Source: Merdimonas sp963929015
Lineage (GTDB): Bacteria > Bacillota > Clostridia > Lachnospirales > Lachnospiraceae
Assembly: GCF_963929015.1 (NCBI RefSeq)
Contig: NZ_CAWVHE010000002.1
Span: 1 to 11,549, forward strand
Direction: 5' to 3'
DNA: 11,549 nt
The notes under the pieces were generated by a model. The model was not told the DNA's origin, made no database searches, and saw nothing but the letters and a program-made list of their open reading frames with translations. Made by a program: the position numbers and the translations under genes. Each line of letters begins with the position of its first letter. The first letter of the stretch is position 1. Positions 5,857 to 11,549 of this stretch are shown one piece after another.

Positions 5857-5914
5857 AAAATACCGTGTTATCTTTTCACCATCCTGGAAAATAAAATAGG
5901 GTCTGTCTCCATAT

Positions 5915-5943
5915 ATTATCGGTAAAAAATTTTTTAAGATAAT
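5915..5943. repeat. AT-rich dyad downstream of the ABC-2 exporter genes
   Basis: ATTATC (5915-5920) and GATAAT (5938-5943) flank a nearly self-complementary A6T6 core. It lies 28 bases after the last exporter stop on the minus strand. It has no GC-rich stem and no following T-run, so it is a poor intrinsic terminator and may be simple AT-rich spacer. Confidence 0.3.
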
Positions 5944-5970
5944 GTAAACGGCTAAATCCACATTTTCCTC

Positions 5971-6960
5971 TTATCCTCTCTCCGTCACAATCTCCCGTAT
6001 GATCGACTCGATATCCTGTCCCTGGATACTGATATCCAGGATCTGGCAGGCCCGGCTTACCTGGTCCACCACCGCCATTGCGTCTACTTTTTGGATCTCG
6101 CACTCCAGCACCAGGCTGTAAGGCGTCTTATCCAGGATCGTAACACCGTCCATGGCAAACTTTTCTGTTTCCAGCCACGGATTTTGATCCATCTCGAAAC
6201 GAATCTGTTTCTTGCTCTGATAATTTTTCTGGATCTTCTGGATTCCGTCATCCACTACCACTTCCCCATGATTGATCAAAATGATCCTCTTGCAGAGGGA
6301 TTCGATATCCTGAAAATCATGGGAAGTCACGATAAAGGTGGTATGCCGTTCCTCATTCATCTGGCGGATAAATTCCCGGATCCGGAGTTTAGACTCGCTG
6401 TCCAGACCGATGGTCGGCTCATCCAGGTAGACGATCTCTGGGTCATGCAGGAAGGCCGCCGCAATATTGCAGCGCATCTTCTGTCCCAGAGACAGCTGCC
6501 GCTCCGGCACTCCCAGAAGCTGCCGGATGCCGATGATATCTGCAAATTCTTCCAGATTCTCCTGGAAACGCTTCTCCGGGATCTCGTAGAGTTTCTGCAG
6601 CACCTTGTAGGACTCGATGATCGGCACGTCCCACCAGAGTACCGACCGGTTGCCAAAGACGATGCCCGTCTTTTTATTGATCTTCTGCCGGTTTTTCGTA
6701 GGCTCCAGACCACCCACCAGCACCTTCCCGGAGGTCGGCGTCAGCACTCCGGACAGCATCTTGATGGTCGTGGACTTGCCGCAGCCGTTGGGCCCCACAT
6801 ATCCCACAGCCTCTCCTTTTTCAATGCCGAAATTAATGTCATTGACCGCCCGAAGAATCTCATACTTTGGCCGGAACATCTGGCCTACTGCAGCCAGCAT
6901 GTTCTCCGGATTCTTTTTTCTCTTATATTCTTTTACCAGATGTGAAACTTCAATCTGCAT
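5971..6960 (-). CDS. ABC-2-type exporter ATPase (COG4586-like)
   Basis: The 329-residue nucleotide-binding subunit would power the two membrane subunits encoded just upstream. Walker A is GPNGCGKST (56-64), the signature is LSLGQ (156-160, last residues as usual, Ser-Leu variant), Walker B is IVYLDEP (176-182), the D-loop is GLD (185-187), and the switch histidine is H214 in VTSHD. The stretch FGNRSVLWWDVPIIESY (102-118) is characteristic of the COG4586 branch, which pairs with COG4587 and COG3694 permeases. A C-terminal extension of about 85 residues follows the catalytic core. The ATG at 6960 is chosen because AGGAG (6967-6971) lies six bases upstream; the longer in-frame start at 7017 would overlap the permease gene. 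Substrate is unknown; relatives are generally annotated as uncharacterised or drug-type efflux. Confidence 0.9.
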   Translation of the reverse strand: MQIEVSHLVKEYKRKKNPENMLAAVGQMFRPKYEILRAVNDINFGIEKGEAVGYVGPNGCGKSTTIKMLSGVLTPTSGKVLVGGLEPTKNRQKINKKTGIVFGNRSVLWWDVPIIESYKVLQKLYEIPEKRFQENLEEFADIIGIRQLLGVPERQLSLGQKMRCNIAAAFLHDPEIVYLDEPTIGLDSESKLRIREFIRQMNEERHTTFIVTSHDFQDIESLCKRIILINHGEVVVDDGIQKIQKNYQSKKQIRFEMDQNPWLETEKFAMDGVTILDKTPYSLVLECEIQKVDAMAVVDQVSRACQILDISIQGQDIESIIREIVTERG

Positions 6961-6974
6961 GATCTTCTCCTCTC

Positions 6975-7769
6975 TTACGTTCCTGTACTGTTGTATCCTC
7001 TCAGTCCCGCTCTCCATACCAGAAATGCAAGGAACACCACGAACACTCCCACCGCCGGAAGCATCAGTTCCACCGGCAGAGTCGTCTTCCCGAGCAGGGC
7101 CATGGCCGGATAGTAGGCCACAAACCCCAGCGGCAGCAGAAAGGTAAAGAATCCCTGGATCGCCGCCGGAAAGACGTTCAACGGATATTTCACAAACTCC
7201 CGGCAGGTCTGCACCAGCACCGCAATATCCTCTCCCTGGACGATCCAGAAATTCAGGAAATTAAAGATGGCATAAATGCCGGAGTTTACCATGGTTCCAA
7301 AGATCACATATTCCACCAGGATCAGCGCCTCATACAGACCAATATGAAGATTAAGCTGCAGAGCCGCCCACACAAAGATCCCCACATATATGATCAGGGA
7401 TAAAACCGCCTGAAAGTGGGTGACCTGTCCCAGCACCTGCAGAAACACCGGCGCCGGACGGGTCAGAAATACGTCCAGCTCTCCGCGCCGCATCATGTGA
7501 TCCATGCCCCACACATTGTCAAAAAACGCCTGGCCGATGGCCTCAATTACTGCACACATGGAAAACAAAATGCAGACTTCGTAAACATTCCAGTTTCCCA
7601 TGCCTCCTGTCACTCCTACGATCGCCAGGATTCCTACAAACCCGGAAGCCTCCCGCACCAGCATGGAGATCAATAAGATCACCGTATCCGCCGGATACTG
7701 GGTCATCGTAAGAAAGCCGACCCGCAGGTAGGCCCGCCACAGCCGCAGGCAATAACTCACTCTCTTCAT
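6975..7769 (-). CDS. ABC-2-type exporter membrane subunit (COG3694-like)
   Basis: The 264-residue hydrophobic protein has about six membrane helices and belongs to the ABC2_membrane_6 / COG3694 group. The region DHMMRRGELDVFLTRPAP (about 90-107) is the conserved cytoplasmic coupling segment of these permeases, with the typical RxGxLDxxLxRP pattern. The ribosome site GGGAGGA is eight bases before the ATG and lies inside the 3' end of the preceding permease gene. The stop-to-start gap to that gene is five bases, and the gap to the ATPase downstream is 14 bases. The three genes are therefore one operon and the products presumably form one transporter with two unlike membrane subunits. Confidence 0.88.
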   Translation of the reverse strand: MKRVSYCLRLWRAYLRVGFLTMTQYPADTVILLISMLVREASGFVGILAIVGVTGGMGNWNVYEVCILFSMCAVIEAIGQAFFDNVWGMDHMMRRGELDVFLTRPAPVFLQVLGQVTHFQAVLSLIIYVGIFVWAALQLNLHIGLYEALILVEYVIFGTMVNSGIYAIFNFLNFWIVQGEDIAVLVQTCREFVKYPLNVFPAAIQGFFTFLLPLGFVAYYPAMALLGKTTLPVELMLPAVGVFVVFLAFLVWRAGLRGYNSTGT

Positions 7770-7774
7770 CTTCG

Positions 7775-8567
7775 TTATCCTCCCTGCACCACGACTTTTT
7801 TAATCGCTTTCTGGTAAAAGGCCATTACCAATACGCCCAGCAATACGCACCATACCACCTGCAGGCCGATAAAGGACACCGCCTCCTGGATGGAATATTT
7901 CCCAAGATAGGTGTAGACCGGCACGGTCACCATCCCCGCAAAGGGCAGGTAGTCCAGGACTCTCGCCACACTCTCCGGGAAAAGGAAGAGAGGCACCACG
8001 CCGCCCGACAGGATGGACAAAAGGGCGCTCTTGGTAAAGGCAAGGCCATAGGTATTCAGGGTAAAGAAGGACACAATCCCCACCGCCACCTCGATCCAGA
8101 AAAGAATCCCGATAGAGACCAGCACGCTGACAAAGAACAGTAGAAATTCCACCACTCCCGCCGGTCCACAGCCGCCTAAGAGCAGCGTTCCCAGGATCCC
8201 GATAGGGATGCCCTTAAACAGCAGGAAGAAGAAAAATTCTCCCAGCCGTTTCCCGAACAGATTAAACGCCAGATGGACCGGGCGCAGAAGCTCCACCACA
8301 ATATTTCCCTTATAGACCCATTCTGCGAACTCTTTGTTGATCCCGCCCGAAAACTGGGAGGAAAGCGTCCGGGAAAGCACCACATAAGTGGTCATCTGCA
8401 CCGCGGTAAATCCATGCAGCTCCTCTCTGGACATAAACACATATTTCCAGAGGAAGTAGTAGATCAAAATTGACACCGCCCGTACCGAATATATTAAACC
8501 AGAATGCCTTAATATAGGCGAATTTCGTCTGAAACGCCACGCGGATCAGACAGTAAAGTTTCTCCAT
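7775..8567 (-). CDS. ABC-2-type exporter membrane subunit (COG4587-like), one frameshift
   Basis: This is the first gene of the exporter operon. The uninterrupted part (233 codons from 8476) contains the permease core, including FAEWVYKGNIVVELLRPVHL, the same RxGxxxxxLLRP-type coupling segment as its sister subunit. Its apparent GTG start lies within a helix, however. The missing N terminus is in the next frame: MEKLYCLIRVAFQTKFAYIK from the ATG at 8567, preceded by AAGGGGG seven bases upstream. Removing one base from the C-run at 8479-8481 (G-run on the coding strand) fuses the halves as FNIFGTAVSILIYYFLW and gives 263 residues, matching the family and its 264-residue partner. A homopolymer length error is the simplest cause; a recent real mutation cannot be excluded. 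Confidence 0.82.
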
Positions 8568-8621
8568 TGCCTTACCCCCTTCAAGTTGTCATTTCATAGT
8601 CATAACAGGCAGAGGCCCGTT

Positions 8622-8656
8622 ATAAAAACAGCCCCAGAGATTTGATCCTCTGGGGC
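8622..8656 (-). terminator. Terminator of the sugar importer operon
   Basis: On the minus strand GCCCCAGAG (8656-8648) and CTCTGGGGC (8639-8631) form a 9-bp GC-rich stem with an 8-base loop, followed by TGTTTTTAT (8630-8622). It is 21 bases after the stop of the second sugar permease and upstream of the exporter operon, separating the two transcripts. Confidence 0.9.
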
Positions 8657-8677
8657 CATACCTTCATATTGGATATT

Positions 8678-9505
8678 CTAACCTTTAATACCGGACTGTG
8701 CAACACCTTCGATAAACTGCTTCTGGAAGATGAAGAACAGTACGATCAGCGGCAGCACCGCCATAACGGCGCCGGCCATCTGCATCGGGTACTGGGTCGT
8801 GTACTGTCCACGCAGTGTGGAAAGTGCGGGACCAAGTGTCATCTTGTCTGTAGAGGTGTTGACGATCAGTGGCCACATAAAGTCATTCCATGCGAACTTC
8901 GCAGTGAAGATCACCAGGGCCACGATACCCGGTTTTACCAGCGGCAGCATGATCTGTCCAAAGATCTGATAACGGCTGCATCCGTCCAGAACCGCCGCCT
9001 CTTCCAGTTCTTTTGGAAGTGACATAAAGAACTGGCGCAGCAGGAAGGTTCCGAATGCACTGAACAGGTTTGGAAGGAACAGCGCCGGGATGGTATCAAG
9101 GAGTCCCAGCTTCTGCACAATGGTATACTGGGGGATCAGGAAGATCTGTCCAGGAACCATCAGTACAGAAAGAACTAATACGAAAATAATGTTTTTAAAT
9201 GGAAAGTCAATTCTTGCAAATGCATATGCTGCCATAGAACAGAACAGCACCTGTCCTACCGTTGTAATAACGGTGGAAATGATCGTGTTCATATATACGG
9301 TCGCAAATGGCAGAGCTCCTAAGATCTCTGTATATGCCTGCGTTACGAACTGCTCCGGCAGGATTGTCGGCGGAATGTGAAGCGCTTCCCCGTTGGTCTT
9401 AAAGGAAGTAAGCACCATCCATACAAAGGGGAACACCACAATGACAATCCCCGCAAGAAGGAGCAGATGCACGATCAAATGATACATATTCGATTTTCCT
9501 CTCAT
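8678..9505 (-). CDS. CUT1 sugar ABC importer permease, MalG/UgpE type
   Basis: The 275-residue permease has six membrane helices. The start (HLLLLAGIVIVVFPFVWMVL) and the SFK motif near residue 35 are typical of the second permease in CUT1 carbohydrate importers. The EAA coupling loop is clear: ELEEAAVLDGCSRYQIFG at 166-183 with LPLVKPG following. AAAGGAGG (9515-9522) lies nine bases before the ATG and overlaps the stop of the first permease, so translation is probably coupled. Frame is intact, unlike its two upstream partners. The sugar cannot be named from the permease; oligosaccharides or sugar derivatives are usual. No ATPase gene is present, which is common for CUT1 operons in Firmicutes that share an MsmK-type ATPase. 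Confidence 0.92.
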   Translation of the reverse strand: MRGKSNMYHLIVHLLLLAGIVIVVFPFVWMVLTSFKTNGEALHIPPTILPEQFVTQAYTEILGALPFATVYMNTIISTVITTVGQVLFCSMAAYAFARIDFPFKNIIFVLVLSVLMVPGQIFLIPQYTIVQKLGLLDTIPALFLPNLFSAFGTFLLRQFFMSLPKELEEAAVLDGCSRYQIFGQIMLPLVKPGIVALVIFTAKFAWNDFMWPLIVNTSTDKMTLGPALSTLRGQYTTQYPMQMAGAVMAVLPLIVLFFIFQKQFIEGVAQSGIKG

Positions 9506-9520
9506 GCTTTCTCTCCTCCT

Positions 9521-10450
9521 TTAATCGTAATTTACCCATTTCTTCTGACCGATCAGCTGGATCACCGTCACGATCATGATGACAATGAAGATGAACAGAG
9601 AAATCGCTGCCGCGTATCCCTTATATCCATAGTCGAACGCCTGACGGTAGAACAGCATAACTACGGTCTGGGTATCGTCGTATGCCGGATTTGTCTTACC
9701 GATCATCATGTAAATGGTATCAAATACCTGGAATCCGCTGATGATAGACGTGATCAACACGAAGAAAGATCGTAGGCGTCAGCATCGGGATCGTAATCTT
9801 GAAGAACTGCTGGATCGGGCCTGCGCCGTCCAGTGCAGCCGCTTCATAATAAGTTGCTGAAATTCCCTGCATACCGGCAAGGAGAATGATCATGTTGTAA
9901 CCAACAGTCATCCAGAGTCCTACCAGCATGATACAGTAAAGAGCGGTGCTGGGAGAAGTCAGCCACGCATGGCCGCTTCCGCCTGCTGCTTTGATGGCGG
10001 TATTCAGGATACCCATCTGCTCATTGTAGATCCATTTCCATACCTGGCTACAGCAGCGGACATGGTTACGGACGGCAGGAAATACAGGGTACGGTAAATG
10101 GATTTTCCCCGGATCTTTGCGTTCATCAGCGCTGCGATAAAGATGGATAAAAACAGTCCTGCCGGCACGGTGATGACTACGTATTTCAGGGAGTTTCCAA
10201 ATGCCTTCCACACTTCTTTGTCAGAAAACAGGTTGATATAGTTTTCCAGACCTACGAAGGTGGACATATTAAATTTGTTTACATCATTAAAACTGAACCA
10301 GATATTCTGGAAAAAACGGCCAAATGTAAAATACCAAGAGGCCGAGGGTAACCGGGGCGATAAAGATATATGCCGCAACCCAGTCACGTTTCTGCCAGGA
10401 GGACGCCTTTTCTTGGGCGCCCTCGCTGCTACTGCACTTTTCTGAGCCAT
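9521..10450 (-). CDS. CUT1 sugar ABC importer permease, MalF/UgpA type, four frameshifts
   Basis: All parts of a first CUT1 permease are present in order but spread over three reading frames. With four single-base corrections the gene runs from the ATG at 10450 to the TAA at 9521 and gives about 309 residues. The corrections are one base missing within 10400-10432, one extra in the A-run 10311-10316, one missing near 10041-10048 and one extra near 9761-9768. Restored landmarks are WVAAYIFIAPVTLGLLVFYI (helix 1), WFSFNDVNKF, the extracytoplasmic start of helix 2 onwards, the EAA loop YEAAALDGAGPIQQFFKITI, and the C terminus IQLIGQKKWVNYD. There are no internal stops or obvious missense decay once frames are joined, so sequencing error is more likely than pseudogenisation. 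The gene lies 38 bases after the binding-protein stop and ends at the ribosome site of the second permease. Confidence 0.8.
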
Positions 10451-10488
10451 TCTCCTCACCTACTTTATTCTATCAAAGGCCTTCTCTC

Positions 10489-11533
10489 TTACTCTGCGAG
10501 CAGTGCGTCAGCCCTCTTCCTTCAGACCTGCGCAGGCATCTGCCAGAGACATTTCTCCTGTGTAAGCTTTTGTAAGCCATGTGGACTCAAGGTCGTAGAT
10601 CTCTGCAGTCTTAGCGCCGCCCATCGGAAGCGGGTAAGCGATATCTGCGTGGTTGGTGTATGCTGCCAGGTTGTACTCCGGTTTTGCTTCTGCAAACAGG
10701 TGCTGAGACTCTGTTCTTGCGGAAATAACTACACCAGACTCGCCCTGGATATCCTGAGCATCTTTGCTTCCAAGCCAGATTGCGAAATCAATAGCTGCGT
10801 CTTTGTTCTTGGATCCTTCGTATACAGCATATCCAAGACCATTGATACAGTTGTCTTCAATATCATTGTAGGTCGGGATCTCTACGCAGTCGATCTTCTC
10901 TGCTACTGCGTCGTTATTTGCATATTCCGGAACCATGTAGGATCCTGCGAATGTCATTGCTACCTGCTCGCCCTGGAACATAGCGTCAGATCCTGTCTCA
11001 GCAACGGTTGCTGCGCTCGGAGCGTATCCTTCATCGATCAGATCGATCCAGCACTGGATACCTTCCTGAGTCTTCGGATCATCATATCCGGTCTCTGTTC
11101 CATCCTCGCTGATGATCCAGCCGCCATTTGCATATACGGTCTGATAGTACCATGTCTGGAAGTCTACCGGGCAAACGAACGGATATAGCGCCTTCCGGAA
11201 GTTTGTCTTTGAGTTCTGCGCACAGAGCTACAAAATCATCATATGTCATGTCGTCAGTCGGATAAGCACGCCTGCTGCATCAAACATTTCCTTGTTGTAC
11301 CACAGAGCGTTGGTATCGAAATCCTTCGGAACTGCATAGTTTACATCGGTCACGCACATAGTTCTGTACCAGTGTCTCAGAGGTAAGCGTCATTGATGTC
11401 AGACTCTGCGATCGCATCGGTCATGTCTGCCAGGATGCCGCCCTCTACATAAGAATCCAGGTGAAGCACGTTGATCCAGAATACGTCAGGAGCTGTGCCG
11501 CCGCCTGCTGCTGCTTCAAGCTTGGTCCCAGTA
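10489..11533 (-). CDS. CUT1 sugar-binding lipoprotein, 5'-truncated, about five frameshifts
   Basis: This is the extracellular solute-binding protein of the importer, delivering sugar to the two permeases downstream. The N terminus, including any lipoprotein signal, lies beyond the window. Visible landmarks after frame repair are APDVFWINVLHLDSYVEGG, YAVPKDFDTNALWYNKEMFD, TYDDFVALCAELKDKL, PVDFQTWYYQTVYANGGW, MFQGEQVAMTFAGSYM and a C terminus ending KEEADALLAE before the TAA at 10491-10489. The order and motifs (WYNKxxFxxAG, the G-K/E-x-AM stretch, AxxFxxWLxS) are those of family 1 binding proteins. Needed single-base corrections lie near 10512-10514, 11191-11192, 11264-11268, 11352-11360 and 11377-11387. 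The uncorrected frame would stop at 10508, just before the true end. Substrate is not inferable. Confidence 0.8.
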
Positions 11534-11549
11534 AACACGCGATCTAGTG
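11534..11549. repeat. Right copy of terminal inverted repeat, probably library adaptor
   Basis: AACACGCGATCTAGTG is the exact reverse complement of bases 2-17. It directly abuts the truncated binding-protein gene, which supports an added sequence rather than a genomic one. Confidence 0.7.

Noticed and set aside
5771..5863. A CRISPR-like array, given the 31-base periodicity
   Set aside because: The units are contiguous with no unique spacers, the whole unit including its T-rich tail repeats, and there are no cas genes.
5899..5910. GGGTCTGTCTCC as a possible insertion-sequence end
   Set aside because: No matching inverted partner, target-site duplication or transposase was found nearby.
10370..11188. 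Long plus-strand open frame of 272 codons
   Set aside because: It lies antisense to the sugar-binding protein, has no ribosome site, and its cysteine-rich translation is typical of a shadow frame.
1..11549. tRNA or rRNA genes
   Set aside because: No cloverleaf-like segment with the conserved T-loop and no recognisable ribosomal RNA sequence was seen on either strand by eye.

Overview
The window looks like a piece of a gut-type Clostridia genome, most likely Lachnospiraceae. This is an inference from the Rpn-type nuclease with a glycine-repeat tail, the DUF624 (YesL-like) protein, the Sapep/PepV dipeptidase, the CUT1 sugar importer without its own ATPase, strong AGGAGG-type ribosome binding sites and roughly balanced base composition. 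The two extreme ends carry the same 16-base sequence in inverted orientation. That suggests a library adaptor on a stand-alone read or contig rather than a biological end.

Layout. Positions 1-302 hold no convincing gene but have two good sigma-A-type promoters, a hairpin with a T-rich tail (together a possible small RNA) and short repeats. Positions 303-1181 encode an Rpn-family PD-(D/E)XK nuclease. It is followed at 1190-1536 by a start-less partial copy of its own 3' third, with near-identical flanks and a completely different 57-base core. A bidirectional terminator (1547-1578) separates this from the minus-strand pair of a PepV-like metallodipeptidase (1599-2966) and a small membrane-anchored protein of unknown function (3029-3604). 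A divergent DUF624 membrane protein follows at 3743-4396.

Positions 4405-5860 form a self-contained accessory-looking module. One minus-strand gene (AlbA_2 domain, GHKL-type ATPase domain, winged helix) is bracketed by five copies of an 8-7-8 inverted repeat (TCGTYGCA, 7 bases, TGCRACGA): two just after its stop and three in its promoter region, where one overlaps the -35 box. This is the most unusual structure in the window. Positions 5971-8567 (minus) are a three-gene ABC-2 exporter of the COG4586/COG3694/COG4587 type. Positions 8678-11533 (minus) are a CUT1 sugar importer: a 5'-truncated binding protein followed by two permeases, ending in a clear terminator. The importer presumably borrows a shared MsmK-type ATPase encoded elsewhere, and the exporter lies immediately downstream.

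Sequence quality is uneven. The binding protein and first permease together need about nine single-base indels repaired between 9761 and 11387, whereas the preceding 9.7 kb needs only two (near 5731-5738 and 8479-8481). Each repair restores conserved protein sequence with no other sign of decay, so most are better read as sequencing or assembly errors than as pseudogenes.
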